64,000 bases of DNA from Atopomonas hussainii. GTDB taxonomy: Bacteria; Pseudomonadota; Gammaproteobacteria; Pseudomonadales; Pseudomonadaceae. The notes beneath the pieces were generated by a model. That model searched no databases. It saw nothing but the letters and a program-made list of their open reading frames with translations, and was not told the DNA's origin. This document shows positions 33,638 to 42,669 of the stretch, piece after piece. The DNA lies in assembly GCF_900109735.1 (NCBI RefSeq), contig NZ_FOAS01000009.1, positions 1 to 64,000 of the forward strand, in the 5' to 3' direction. Position 1 is the stretch's first letter; each line of letters opens with the position of its first letter. Made by a program: the position numbers and the translations under genes.

Positions 33638-35543
33638 ATTCGCCTTGCAGCTGCGCTTCCAGCGCTTCGAGTTCTTCCAGCGCGAGCATCCAGCTTTCTT
33701 CTAATTCAGCCACTTGGCTTTTTAGTTCGGCCTGTTGGTTGAGCAGGGTTTTCAGCTCGTCTTTGCGCGCCGCCTCGTAAACGCCGGCATCGCCGAGTTG
33801 CTCTTCCACGTCGCTGAGCTTGGCTTGGGCTTTTTCCAGCTGTTGCTCCAGCTTGTCGCAGGCTTTTTTGTGCGGCGCGAGTTGCTGGCGTAGCGCGGCG
33901 GCGGCTTGCCGTTGCGCTTTGCGGTCGACCTTCGGCGCTTCGCTGCTGAGGCCGGCGGGTGCCAGCTGTGCGCTGCGGTAATCGGCCAGCCAGCGGCTGT
34001 AGTCGTCGAGGTCGCCATCAAAGGGCTGCACGCGGCCTTCGGCGACTAGGAGGAATTGGTCGGTGCAGCTTTTCAGCAGATGGCGGTCGTGCGACACCAC
34101 CAGCACCGCGCCCTCAAAGGCTTGCAGGGCCATGGTCAGCGCGTGGCGCATTTCTAGGTCGAGGTGGTTGGTCGGTTCGTCGAGTAGCAGCAGGTTTGGC
34201 CGTTGCCAAGCAATCAAGGCCAGCGCCAAACGGGCTTTCTCGCCGCCGGAGAACGGCGCGACGGGGGTTTCCACCCGCTCACCACGGAAATCGAAGCCGC
34301 CTAAGAAGTCGCGCAGAGTTTGCTCGCGTTCATCCGGGGCGATGCGTTGCAGGTGCAGCAGGGCGCTGGCTTTAGGGTCGAGGCTGTCCAACTGGTGCTG
34401 GGCAAAATAGCCAATCGCCAAGTGCTCGCCGCTTTGCCGCGTGCCGCTTAACAGCGGCAGGCTGCCGGCGAGGGTTTTGATCAGCGTCGATTTTCCCGCG
34501 CCATTCGGGCCGAGTAAGCCGTAGCGATCGCCGGGGGCGAGCTGCAATTTCACCTGCTGCAAAATGGTCGTGTCGCCGTGGCCGAGGTTGGCTTCTTGCA
34601 GGTCAAGCAAGGTGCTGGACACCTTCAGCGCCTCGCGGAAGCTGAACTCAAACGGCGAGTCGGCATGCGCTGGGGCGAGGTCTTCCAAGCGCTCCAGCAT
34701 CTTGATGCGGCTCTGCGCCTGCCGTGCTTTGGTGGCTTGAGCGCGGAAGCGGGCGATGTACTTTTCTAAGTGCGCGCGCTGCGCTTGCTGCTTCTCGAAC
34801 ATCACCTGCTGCTGCGCCAAACGCTCGCCACGGGTGCGCTCGAAGGCCGAGTAGCCGCCGCGGTAGAGGGTTAAGGTCTGCCGCTCGATATGGATGATGT
34901 GATCGACCACCGCATCTAAAAAGTCGCGGTCGTGGGAGATCAGCAGCAAGGTGCCGGGATAGCGCTTGAGCCAGTCTTCGAGCCAGAGGATGGCATCGAG
35001 GTCGAGGTGGTTGGTGGGTTCGTCGAGCAGCAGCAAATCTGACGGGCACATCAGGGTTTGCGCCAAGTTCAAACGCATCCGCCAGCCACCGGAGAAACTC
35101 GCCACCGGGCGCTGCATTTCTGCTTCGCTAAAACCCAGGCCTGCCAGCAAGCGGCGTGCGCGGCTGTCGGCGGTGTAGCCGTCGGCGTGTTCAAACTCGG
35201 CGTGCAGGCGCGCCAAGGCGGCGTTATCGTGGTTGGCCTCGGCTTGCTCTAGCTGCTGCTGAATGCTGCGCAGGTGACGGTCGCCGTCGAGCACGTAGTC
35301 CACGGCGAGGCGATCCAGTGCTTCGACTTCTTGCAGCATGTGCGCAATGCGCCAGCTGGCCGGTAGCTCGCAGCTGCCGGAATCGGCGCCCAGCTCGCCA
35401 CGCAGCAAGGCAAACAGGGTTGATTTGCCCGCGCCGTTGGCCCCCACTAAACCGGCTTTCTGGCCGGGGTGTAGGGTTAAATTGGCGTCCTCCAGCAGGC
35501 GCAGGGCGCCGCGTTGCAGGGTCAGCGAGTCGAGTCGGATCAT
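33636..35543 (-). CDS. yheS: ABC-F family ATPase, YheS type
   Basis: 635-residue soluble protein with two ABC domains and no membrane part. Walker [13 protein letters not shown] and [12 protein letters not shown]; signatures [13 protein letters not shown] and [13 protein letters not shown]; Walker [14 protein letters not shown] twice. The linker between the domains (P-site tRNA interaction motif, about residues 235-310) and a C-terminal coiled coil rich in Gln/Glu/Ala are present. ABC-F proteins act on the ribosome in translation regulation or rescue. Start at 35543 with a weak RBS; divergent from the TIGR02444 gene 36 bases away. Confidence 0.92.
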   Translation of the reverse strand: MIRLDSLTLQRGALRLLEDANLTLHPGQKAGLVGANGAGKSTLFALLRGELGADSGSCELPASWRIAHMLQEVEALDRLAVDYVLDGDRHLRSIQQQLEQAEANHDNAALARLHAEFEHADGYTADSRARRLLAGLGFSEAEMQRPVASFSGGWRMRLNLAQTLMCPSDLLLLDEPTNHLDLDAILWLEDWLKRYPGTLLLISHDRDFLDAVVDHIIHIERQTLTLYRGGYSAFERTRGERLAQQQVMFEKQQAQRAHLEKYIARFRAQATKARQAQSRIKMLERLEDLAPAHADSPFEFSFREALKVSSTLLDLQEANLGHGDTTILQQVKLQLAPGDRYGLLGPNGAGKSTLIKTLAGSLPLLSGTRQSGEHLAIGYFAQHQLDSLDPKASALLHLQRIAPDEREQTLRDFLGGFDFRGERVETPVAPFSGGEKARLALALIAWQRPNLLLLDEPTNHLDLEMRHALTMALQAFEGAVLVVSHDRHLLKSCTDQFLLVAEGRVQPFDGDLDDYSRWLADYRSAQLAPAGLSSEAPKVDRKAQRQAAAALRQQLAPHKKACDKLEQQLEKAQAKLSDVEEQLGDAGVYEAARKDELKTLLNQQAELKSQVAELEESWMLALEELEALEAQLQGE

Positions 35544-35579
35544 GGGCTGGCGCGGTCAAACACAAAAAGGGGGTGAATT

Positions 35580-36011
35580 ATGCGTGATCTGTGGGCATTC
35601 GCCACGCACTTGTACGCCCAAGCGGGCATTGAAGAGGCCTGTTTAGCTTGGCAAGAGAGCGGCGGCGACGTGTGCCTACTGCTCTGCTGCGCCTACCTTG
35701 AGCAGCGGCAGGTGGCCTTGCAGCCCGAGCGCTTAGCGCTACTGCAGCAACACGCCGCCGCGTGGCAAAGCCAGTGGCAAGCACCGCTGCGCAGCCTGCG
35801 TGTGCAGAGCAAAACGTGGGCAGCGCAAACAGCCGAGCAGAACGGCCTGCGCGAACAACTCAAAGCCTTAGAGCTGGCCAGCGAGCGGCTGCTACTAGAG
35901 CAACTGGCGGCGCTCACCAGCGACTGGCCGCCAACCACGGCTCCAGCGCCGTGGCTCAGTGCGCTGGGTGCATCGAGCGCCTTAGTCGCGCTGCTGCGCG
36001 AGAAACTCTAG
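35580..36011 (+). CDS. TIGR02444-family protein
   Basis: 143-residue soluble protein, alpha-helical, of the small proteobacterial TIGR02444 family. Recognised from LWAFATHLYAQAGIEEACLAWQESGGDVCLLLCC, which matches the W.F....Y....V...CL.LQ......VNLLL pattern of that family. GGGGG precedes the ATG. In pseudomonads it is often found next to the yheS-type ABC-F gene, as here; function unknown. The 3' end overlaps the convergent hydrolase by 30 bases. Confidence 0.8.
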   Translation: MRDLWAFATHLYAQAGIEEACLAWQESGGDVCLLLCCAYLEQRQVALQPERLALLQQHAAAWQSQWQAPLRSLRVQSKTWAAQTAEQNGLREQLKALELASERLLLEQLAALTSDWPPTTAPAPWLSALGASSALVALLREKL

Positions 36012-36887
36012 ATAGGCTGCACTCACGCCTTGCGGGTCTTCCACCTGCGGGTAGTGGCCGATCTGCGGTAGTTCTTTGAGGTAATCCAGTCGGCAATTCA
36101 GTGCTTGATAACGCGCCACCATGTGCGCGCCAGACACCGGATCGACCGAGCCATTGATCAGCGCCAGCGGCACCGGCGACTGCTGCAAGGCCTGCACCCA
36201 ACGCTCGCGGTGCTGCTTGCGGTCGTTCATGTAGGTGATCAGGTTGTGGAACAGGTGCTTGCCGTCTTTGTAGTTAATCAGTGCCCAAAATTCGTCCAGC
36301 TGAGTGCTGGTGGGCTTGGTCGCCGCGCCAAACACTTTGCTAAAGGTGCTGTCGAATTTTTCGCGGCCAAACAGGCGATTGACCAGCGGCCCCAGTGGGC
36401 TGAGCAGCAGCTTTTGCGTGAGCAGCGCCTGGTGCGTCTCGGGGAATAGGCCGCCGTTTAGAAAGCAGCAGGAGCGCCAGTTTCCTGCGCCTGTGCCATC
36501 CAGCTGGCGGGCGAGTAGCTCTTGCGCCACGGTGTCGCCGTAGTCGTGGGCCAGCACGTCGAACTCACTGAGTTGTAGCTGGTTTATCAGTGCCTCAAAA
36601 AAATCTGCCTGCTGATGGATGCTGTACTGGCGGCGATTGGGTTTGTCGGAGAAACCAAAGCCGAGCATATCCAGCGCGACCACACGATACTGCTGGCGCA
36701 GGGTGGCCCAGATCGGCTGCCAGTCGAAACTGGAAGTAGGAAAGCCGTGAATCAGCAGAATCACCGGCTGCTCGGCGCTGCCTTCGTCGATGAAAAACAT
36801 CTCGTGACCGAGCAACTGGGTAAAGCGCCCGCGCTGTTGCCAATCGGCCAGCGCTGGGGGTAAGGCAATCTCAGGGGCTGTACTCAC
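35982..36887 (-). CDS. Alpha/beta hydrolase (haloalkane dehalogenase/epoxide hydrolase-like)
   Basis: 301 residues from a GTG at 36887 with GGAG 8 bases upstream; the longer frame reaches into the divergent TetR gene and is rejected. Motifs: ILLIHGFPTSSFDWQPIW (oxyanion HG.P), nucleophile elbow LAHDYGDTVAQEL with Asp as nucleophile, Asp in NGSVDPVSGAHM and His in IGHYPQVEDP. The Asp nucleophile (HDYGD) points to a dehalogenase/epoxide hydrolase type rather than a Ser esterase. Shares a promoter region with the TetR gene and is probably its target. Confidence 0.87.
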   Translation of the reverse strand: MSTAPEIALPPALADWQQRGRFTQLLGHEMFFIDEGSAEQPVILLIHGFPTSSFDWQPIWATLRQQYRVVALDMLGFGFSDKPNRRQYSIHQQADFFEALINQLQLSEFDVLAHDYGDTVAQELLARQLDGTGAGNWRSCCFLNGGLFPETHQALLTQKLLLSPLGPLVNRLFGREKFDSTFSKVFGAATKPTSTQLDEFWALINYKDGKHLFHNLITYMNDRKQHRERWVQALQQSPVPLALINGSVDPVSGAHMVARYQALNCRLDYLKELPQIGHYPQVEDPQGVSAAYLEFLAQQRD

Positions 36888-36930
36888 CGGACGAACTCCG
36901 TGTTTTTGTTTGTCGCCATCCTGCGGCGAG

Positions 36931-36958
36931 CCAAACTTGACGTCAAGTTCAAGTTTGG
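36931..36958. promoter_or_regulatory. Nested palindromic operator between hydrolase and TetR genes
   Basis: A perfect 16-bp palindrome AACTTGACGTCAAGTT (36934-36949) is overlapped by a longer inverted repeat with arms CCAAACTTGA (36931-36940) and TCAAGTTTGG (36949-36958). The sites lie 44 bases before the hydrolase GTG and 33 before the TetR start, where a TetR dimer pair would repress both promoters. Confidence 0.75.
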
Positions 36959-36990
36959 CTGATATTTGAGCAACTCTTGCCTTATCACTG

Positions 36991-37659
36991 GTGCCTTTAG
37001 TGAGCTTAAAAGCCTTACCCACGCAAACCCGCGCGCTGAAAAAGCGCCGCGATTTGCTCGACGCCGCGTTGTTGGAATTCGTCGATAAAGGCTTCGACGC
37101 CACCACGGCTAAGTCGATTGCCGAGCGCGCCGGGGTGGCCACGGGCACCTTCTATCAGTACTTCAACAACAAAGACGAAATGCTCTTGCTGGTGGCCCGC
37201 GAGCGCTTTGCCGAGGTGCACGCCAACGTGCGCCTGCCGGGTATAGAACAGGTGGATCAGCGCAGCGGGCACGTGGATATCGCAGCGTTTTTTCAGCAGG
37301 TATTGAGCTGGATTTACGACTTTCACGCCCGCGATAGCCGCCTGCACGAAGTGCTCGAATACCGCCGCAGCGTGGATGCCGCGCTGAATGAAGAAATGCA
37401 CAAAGGTGAGGCGATTCTGCTCGAGCGCGCCCGTCAGCTGGTGCATGCCTTTGGTTGCGCAAACCCCGAGGCGGTGGCGTTTTGTTTATTCGCCATGGCC
37501 GAAGGCATCGTGCATCGCCATGTGTTTCACCCACAGGCGCTGAGCAAGGCCGAGGTCGTCGAGACCGGCGCGCAGATGCTCAGTGCCTATTTTGAAACTT
37601 TAAAAAGTAGCGATGAAATAGGCGAACAGCTCAAGCACAAGGCGCCCGGAGCGCAGTAA
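36991..37659 (+). CDS. TetR-family transcriptional regulator
   Basis: 222 residues, start GTG at 36991 (GTG at 37000 is an alternative; neither has a strong RBS). The HTH is clear: LLDAALLEFVDKGFDATTAKSIAERAGVATGTFYQYFNNKDEMLLL. The C-terminal ligand domain contains RLHEVLEYRRSVDAALNEEM. Divergent from an alpha/beta hydrolase across a nested palindrome, so it is likely an autoregulated repressor of both. Ligand unknown. Confidence 0.9.
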   Translation: MPLVSLKALPTQTRALKKRRDLLDAALLEFVDKGFDATTAKSIAERAGVATGTFYQYFNNKDEMLLLVARERFAEVHANVRLPGIEQVDQRSGHVDIAAFFQQVLSWIYDFHARDSRLHEVLEYRRSVDAALNEEMHKGEAILLERARQLVHAFGCANPEAVAFCLFAMAEGIVHRHVFHPQALSKAEVVETGAQMLSAYFETLKSSDEIGEQLKHKAPGAQ

Positions 37660-37784
37660 CCGAGACATACCGTCTGGTAGGCGAGGTTGTGAGCACCGCG
37701 CAACGCAGTGATTGAGCTGTGCAGCCATTTCATTCCGAACGCAGAAAGCCGTCGCGATAACACCATAAAACCCGAGGCCTCATC

Positions 37785-39698
37785 ATGCGTAACCCCGAGC
37801 AATTCGACACCCTGATCCAAAACGCTACTGTGTTTAACCCCGGCGAGCCGCCGCGCGTGGAAGATATCGCCATCGCCGATGGGTTCATCGTCGCGCGTGG
37901 CGCCGGGCTGTCTGCCGAGCACGCCAAGCAAGTGATTGATGCCAGCGGGCAGTGGGCTATGCCCGGCTTGTATGACATTCACACCCACTATGACTTGGAG
38001 TTGGAGGTAGCGCCCGGCCTGCCCGAATCGCTGCGCCACGGCACCACCACAGTGGTGATCGCCAACTGCTCGCTGGGCTTGGCGTTTGGCAATCAGCGTA
38101 AAGACGGTGCCGATCCGATTGTCGATTGTTACGCGCGGGTCGAAAACATTCCCAAAGCGGTGCTGCGTCAGTGTGCCGATAAAGTGGATTGGCACACGCC
38201 GCGTGAGTACTTGCAGCACTTAGACCGGCTCAATTTGGGCCCCAATGTGGTGGCGCTATACCCGCACTCGATGCTGCGCGTCGAGGTGATGGGCTTTAAC
38301 TCCAGCATCAGTCGCGACCCCAGCGCGGCAGAAGTCAGCCAAATGCAGCAGCTGCTTAAAGACGGCCTCGCCATGGGCTATGCCGGGTTTTCCACCGATG
38401 CGCTGCCGTTTCATTACTTGGCCAATCAGCCCAACTGCGCTAAGACCATCCCCACTCAGTTTGCCCGCTATGCCGAGATCAAAGCGCTGACTGATGTGGT
38501 GCGCGAGCAAGGCGCGCTGTGGCAGGCCACGCCGCCGAAAGACAGCGTGCTCGGCACGCTAAAAACCTTTCTGCTCACCAGTGGCCGACTGCACGGCAAA
38601 CCGCTGAAAACCACTGTGGTCGCGGCGCTGGATGTGCACAACAACCGCAAAATTATCCGCCTCGGTCGCTTAATGGCGCGGGTGCTGAACTCACGCTGGC
38701 TGGATGGGCGCTTCTACCTGCAAGCGCTCGCCGCGCCCTTTAAAACCTGGGCCGATGGCGCGATGACGCCGCTGGCCGAGGAAATCCCCGAGCTGCGCCG
38801 CTTAAACGAAACCGATCTTGAAGATCGCACCGCCCGCCAGCAGATACTCGCCAACCCGGAATTTATCCGCGCCTTCCGCGCCATGTGGCTCAAGGGTAAG
38901 CAGGGCTTTAGCGTGGCGGCTATCAAGCGTAAATGGCGCTTGGAGGATTACGCCTTCAACCGCGAGCTGGCCGACATGACCATCGACGTCTGCCCCTATG
39001 CGCCGTGGCAAAAGCTAACTTTTGCTGAGGTGTTTGCCCGGGTGACGGCAGTGAAGACCGGTGAGGCAGCGGCGCAGGATGAGGAAGAAGCGCGCCTGTG
39101 CCGTGAGGAGTTCTTCTGGGTTGGCGATGAGGCCGATTTTGTTCTGCAAATGCTGCGCAGCTTCGACACAGAGCTGAGCTGGTACACGGTTTCTGCCAAT
39201 CGGGATTTGCACACCGTGCGCGAACTGCTGATGGACCCTCTGCTGCTGCCGGGCTTTAACGACAGCGGCGCACACCTGACCAACATGGCCTTCTACGACT
39301 GCAACTTGCGCGCGCTGAAACTGGCGGCCGAAGGCGGCGAGGCGGATGTGGCCTATATGGTCAAACGCCTGACCCGCGATGCCGCCGAAGTGCTGGGTGT
39401 GGAAGGCGGCACATTAGATATCGGCGCGCGGGCGGATCTGATTCTGCTCGACCCGCAAGCGCTGGCCCGTTATGACGGCGAAGCCAATGTGCAGCGCGTG
39501 TATCGTGAGGCGTTCCAGCACGATCAGCTGGTTAACCGCTCCGACGGTGTGGTGCCGTTGGTGATGGTGGGCGGGCAGATCGCGTGGCAGAACGATGCGT
39601 TTAGCGCCGCCTGGGGCCAACAGAAGCTAGGTACGCTGCTGTATCCACAGCATGCCAACGCTGCTGCGCTGGCGTCGGATGCCCGCCAGGTGGCGTAA
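37785..39698 (+). CDS. Amidohydrolase, N-acyl-D-amino-acid deacylase family
   Basis: 637 residues. The metal-dependent hydrolase fold is visible: FDTLIQNATVFNPG and MPGLYDIHTHYDLELE (HxH metal pair), the central SHS-like region, LLPGFNDSGAHLTNMAFYDCN with the catalytic Asp, and the C-terminal beta sandwich GTLDIGARADLILLDPQ. This set fits N-acyl-D-amino-acid deacylases/D-aminoacylases and related enzymes; the real substrate is open. GAGG lies 7 bases before the ATG. Ends at a strong hairpin. Confidence 0.87.
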   Translation: MRNPEQFDTLIQNATVFNPGEPPRVEDIAIADGFIVARGAGLSAEHAKQVIDASGQWAMPGLYDIHTHYDLELEVAPGLPESLRHGTTTVVIANCSLGLAFGNQRKDGADPIVDCYARVENIPKAVLRQCADKVDWHTPREYLQHLDRLNLGPNVVALYPHSMLRVEVMGFNSSISRDPSAAEVSQMQQLLKDGLAMGYAGFSTDALPFHYLANQPNCAKTIPTQFARYAEIKALTDVVREQGALWQATPPKDSVLGTLKTFLLTSGRLHGKPLKTTVVAALDVHNNRKIIRLGRLMARVLNSRWLDGRFYLQALAAPFKTWADGAMTPLAEEIPELRRLNETDLEDRTARQQILANPEFIRAFRAMWLKGKQGFSVAAIKRKWRLEDYAFNRELADMTIDVCPYAPWQKLTFAEVFARVTAVKTGEAAAQDEEEARLCREEFFWVGDEADFVLQMLRSFDTELSWYTVSANRDLHTVRELLMDPLLLPGFNDSGAHLTNMAFYDCNLRALKLAAEGGEADVAYMVKRLTRDAAEVLGVEGGTLDIGARADLILLDPQALARYDGEANVQRVYREAFQHDQLVNRSDGVVPLVMVGGQIAWQNDAFSAAWGQQKLGTLLYPQHANAAALASDARQVA

Positions 39699-39714
39699 CG
39701 TTTGCCGGTAAGAA

Positions 39715-39748
39715 ACCGCGAGGCGTCGACGTTACAACGCCTCGCGGT
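39715..39748. terminator. Hairpin between convergent amidohydrolase and algP
   Basis: ACCGCGAGGCGT, loop of 10, ACGCCTCGCGGT: a perfect 12-bp stem midway between two convergent genes. No long T-tract on either side. Probably ends both transcripts. Confidence 0.7.
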
Positions 39749-39753
39749 GGGTA

Positions 39754-40518
39754 TTACTCGGGCTTAGCGGCTGGCGCCGGGCTAGCTGCAGCAGCGGGGG
39801 CGGCGGGCTTAGCCTCGGCGGTTTTAGCGGCTGTGGTTGCAGCAGTGCTTGGCTTGGCAGCGGCTGGTTTCTTCGCTGCCGGTTTACGCGCCGCCGGCTT
39901 TTTCGCCGCAGCGGGTTTTGCTGCCGCAGCCGGGGTGGCTGGCTTGGCGGCTGCTGGTTTAGCCGCGGGTTTCTTCGCAGCGGGCTTGGCAGCTGGCTTC
40001 TTGGCGGCTGGCTTTTTTGCCGCAGAGGGCTTAGCTGCCGCAGGCTTTTTCGCCGGTAGCGGTTTTACCGCGGCTACCTTGGCGGCGGGTTTTGCCGGCG
40101 CTGCTTTAGGGGCTGCCTGCGCCGCTTCAATTTCCGCTTTGGCTTGGTCGCCCACGGCAGCAATGCCTTCGGCCAGCTGCAGGGTTTTTTGTGTGTCACC
40201 TTGCAGTTGGTTGAGGTAATTACGGGTGTCTTGCAGACGCTCTTGCAGGTTGGCGAGCAGGCCGTCGATGTCTTTGAGTTTTTCTTCCGCCTTGCTGCGC
40301 GCTTTGCTCTTGCCGGCGGCGAGGGCTTCTTCCAGCTTGGCATGCGCTTTGGCGCGTTTTTCTTGCGCTTTCGTGCGCTGCTTTTCCAGCGTCACCAGCA
40401 GGCTTTCGGCTTCTTTTTGCGCGGCGGTGCAGGCGTGCGCAAGGTGCGAAATCAAACTGGTGGACAAGTCAGAGAGCAGGTGCAGCGGGGTGGTGACGCG
40501 AAGCTTTTTCTTTGACAT
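39754..40518 (-). CDS. algP: AlgP/AlgR3-like histone H1-type protein
   Basis: 254 residues. The N-terminal 135 residues are helical and charged (TTPLHLLSDLSTSLISHL, LVTLEKQRTKAQEKRAKAH), matching the conserved part of AlgP. The C-terminal 120 residues are a Lys-Pro-Ala-Ala repeat tail, related to histone H1 and able to bind DNA; in P. aeruginosa AlgP is tied to alginate gene expression. RBS AGGAGG. It adjoins an FKBP gene, algQ and a dsbB gene, the arrangement of P. aeruginosa. The repeat tail length varies among strains in related species. Confidence 0.88.
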   Translation of the reverse strand: MSKKKLRVTTPLHLLSDLSTSLISHLAHACTAAQKEAESLLVTLEKQRTKAQEKRAKAHAKLEEALAAGKSKARSKAEEKLKDIDGLLANLQERLQDTRNYLNQLQGDTQKTLQLAEGIAAVGDQAKAEIEAAQAAPKAAPAKPAAKVAAVKPLPAKKPAAAKPSAAKKPAAKKPAAKPAAKKPAAKPAAAKPATPAAAAKPAAAKKPAARKPAAKKPAAAKPSTAATTAAKTAEAKPAAPAAAASPAPAAKPE

Positions 40519-40631
40519 GACAGGGCCTCCTGGCGGCTGGGTCTGGGCCCACTATAGGCACGCACAGCGGCGGCGACCAGTGTCTATTTCGGTTAGCATC
40601 AAGGCCATTGCCATAGATCAAGGGGATGATC

Positions 40632-41279
40632 ATGCGTGTGCCTGTTGCCTGCGCCCTGTTATTCAGTTTTAGCCTGCCGGTGGCGGCTGAAACGCCGCAA
40701 GACCCGTTGGCTTACAGCCTAGGGGTTAAGCTGGGCGAGCGCTTGCGCGATGAAGTGCCGGGCTTGGCGTTGGATGACTTGGCCGCCGGTTTGCGTGCCG
40801 CCTATCAAGGCGCACCGCTGGCGCTTGAGCCTGCCACCATCGAACGCTTGCTCGCCGAGCAAGAGGCCGCACAAGGCGATAGCAGCGCCGCCAGCGAACG
40901 CTTAAAGCGTAAGGAAGCGGCGTTTATTGCTGAATACAAAGCCAAATACCCCAACGCCAAAGTGCTCGATGGCGGTGTGGTGGTGCGTGAGCTCAGCCAA
41001 GGTCGCGGCGCTAAGCCCAAGGCCGATGCCACGGTGAGCGTGCGTTACAAGGGCTTGCTTGCCGATGGCAGTGTGTTTGATGAAAGCGCCGAAGCGGTGC
41101 GTTTTAGCTTGAATTCGCTGATCCCCGGCTGGCGCACGGCGCTGGCCGCGATGCCGGAAGGCTCGCACTGGGAAATTCTCGTGCCGTCAGCGGCGGCGTA
41201 TGGCGCCGAGGGCGCTGGCGATGTGATTCCGCCCTATGCGCCCTTAGTGTTCGATCTGCTGCTGGAAAGTGCCCAGTAG
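40632..41279 (+). CDS. FKBP-type peptidyl-prolyl isomerase, exported
   Basis: 215 residues with a signal peptide ending near VAA-ETP. An N-terminal dimerisation region (DPLAYSLGVKLGERLRDEV) is followed by a FKBP domain from about residue 115 (VSVRYKGLLADGSVFDES, LIPGWRTALAAMPEGSHWEILVPSAAAYGAEG, IPPYAPLVFDLLLE). It catalyses prolyl isomerisation and chaperones periplasmic proteins. The ATG at 40632 has AGGGG 6 bases ahead. Divergent from algP. Confidence 0.92.
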   Translation: MRVPVACALLFSFSLPVAAETPQDPLAYSLGVKLGERLRDEVPGLALDDLAAGLRAAYQGAPLALEPATIERLLAEQEAAQGDSSAASERLKRKEAAFIAEYKAKYPNAKVLDGGVVVRELSQGRGAKPKADATVSVRYKGLLADGSVFDESAEAVRFSLNSLIPGWRTALAAMPEGSHWEILVPSAAAYGAEGAGDVIPPYAPLVFDLLLESAQ

Positions 41280-41292
41280 CGGCGCAAAACAA

Positions 41293-41325
41293 AACGCCTC
41301 AAGCACCGTAAGGGCTTGAGGCGTT
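41293..41325. terminator. Bidirectional terminator between FKBP gene and algQ
   Basis: AACGCCTCAAGC, loop of 9, GCTTGAGGCGTT: a perfect 12-bp stem, 14 bases after the FKBP stop and 26 before the algQ stop (convergent). On the minus strand it is followed by TTTTGTTTTGC. Confidence 0.85.
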
Positions 41326-41350
41326 GTGCCGGATAGTCCGGTGTTAGCTC

Positions 41351-41818
41351 TTAGGCTTGCGCGGCCATGGCTTGTTCGCGGTGCGCGTTGTGCAGCACTT
41401 CGATCAGGCAGTCTTCTAGCTCAAAACGTTCGTGCAGCTGCTGGCCCAAAATCGCCAGCGCGGTGCTTAAACCGTGCTCGCGCAGGTCGCCGTTATCGAT
41501 GCTGTCGTTAAATTTCAGCGCTTGGTTAGTGATCGACTCAATGCGCGGATAAATCTGCTTGGCCAGCTCCAAGGCGCGGGTGTCGTTAAACGACTCGGCT
41601 TCTTGGATCAGTTGCTCATACACCTCAAAGTGCCCAGCCGACACGTAGTCGAGCAGAATTTGGCAGAACTGCAGTGGGGTGACTTTTTCCTGATCGTGGG
41701 TCTGATCAGTGAGCACCGAATACGCCTCAATCAACTGATGGCGCTCGTTAAGCCAGCGGTCGATCAGTTGGTGAACGCCGCCCCAGCGTTCTTGGGCATT
41801 ACGACAACTCTCTAACAT
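41351..41818 (-). CDS. algQ: AlgQ / Rsd, anti-sigma-70 regulator
   Basis: 155 residues, all-helical. The N-terminus [27 protein letters not shown] is the AlgQ/Rsd signature, and [32 protein letters not shown] complete the four-helix bundle. Rsd binds the main sigma factor and influences the switch to alternative sigma factors; AlgQ in P. aeruginosa affects alginate and siderophore genes. The ATG at 41818 has GGGGAGG 8 bases ahead; the upstream GTG overlaps the RBS. Confidence 0.95.
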   Translation of the reverse strand: MLESCRNAQERWGGVHQLIDRWLNERHQLIEAYSVLTDQTHDQEKVTPLQFCQILLDYVSAGHFEVYEQLIQEAESFNDTRALELAKQIYPRIESITNQALKFNDSIDNGDLREHGLSTALAILGQQLHERFELEDCLIEVLHNAHREQAMAAQA

Positions 41819-41985
41819 AAGCACCTCCCCGGTGTTGTTATTGTGGCCAGTGCCTTGGCGGGTGAGGAAACTTCGGAGAAGTTCCGGGAAATGGCGTTGT
41901 CATGGCCGGAAGATCAGGGTATGCCAGTGGCCAGCCGCCAGCAACCAGGGCTACGGGCATTTTTCATACGCCTGTTTGATTGTGC

Positions 41986-42480
41986 TCAAGCGACGCGGCG
42001 CAGCAGTTGCATGAGGGCAACTAAGGCCAGACCGCAGAAGGCCAACAAGCTTAATTCTGGAATGCTCAAACCCAGCAGTGTCCAGTCGACTTTGGCGCAG
42101 TCGGCGGTGCCGCTGAGCATCTTGCTGAGGATTTCCCACAGCGGGAAGGCTTCAAGCATGTAATCCAAAGGCGGCAAGCACGCCGGCACTTGGTCGGCGG
42201 GCAGCGTGGTGAGGTAGACCTGGCGCCCGGCGGTGGCTACCCCTGCGGCAGCGATAAACAGTGCGAGGCCGGCATACACGCGGCGACCGACACCTGCGGG
42301 GTTATGCACTGCGGCCAGCAGGCAAACCAAGCCCATGGCGATCACTTCGATGCGTTGAATAATGCACAGCGGGCAGGGTTCTTGACCGAGCACATGTTCC
42401 ATGTACAGCGCGCCGCCAACAATGGCCAAGCAGGCGAGGAACATCAGCAGAAACAGCGGGCGAGGGGCGAACAGCGGCAT
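41986..42480 (-). CDS. DsbB-type disulfide bond formation protein (DsbH)
   Basis: 164-residue inner membrane quinone-dependent oxidase of DsbA with four TM helices. The four redox cysteines are present: the first-loop pair in EPCPLCIIQRIEV and the second-loop pair in VPACLPP and GTADCAKVDW. The ATG at 42480 has AGGAG ahead; the long N-terminal extension in the same frame is rejected. Its position after algQ matches the P. aeruginosa dsbH (dsbB2) gene next to algQ. Confidence 0.93.
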   Translation of the reverse strand: MPLFAPRPLFLLMFLACLAIVGGALYMEHVLGQEPCPLCIIQRIEVIAMGLVCLLAAVHNPAGVGRRVYAGLALFIAAAGVATAGRQVYLTTLPADQVPACLPPLDYMLEAFPLWEILSKMLSGTADCAKVDWTLLGLSIPELSLLAFCGLALVALMQLLRRVA

Positions 42481-42669
42481 GGTAGCTCCTTGAGACAAGG
42501 CGCGAACGTTAGGCAATCGAGCCGCACCTGACAAGACTTGGCCGCCAGCATAGGGACGATTGGTGCGCTTGACCAGACGAGTACCGTTGGCCGTCACCCT
42601 ACCAAGGTTGGGCGGCTGCGCGGGTGAGTCTGCTAATCTGCTTTGCAGCGGACATGAGACACGTCGTAC

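Noticed and set aside
37587-38219. 210-codon minus-strand ORF over the end of the TetR gene and the start of the amidohydrolase
   Set aside because: Overlaps two strong genes and an intergenic region with the amidohydrolase RBS; no domain seen.
39833-40219. Repetitive DNA in algP taken as a CRISPR or VNTR array
   Set aside because: The repeats are amino-acid level Lys-Pro-Ala-Ala units with degenerate codons and no regular spacers.
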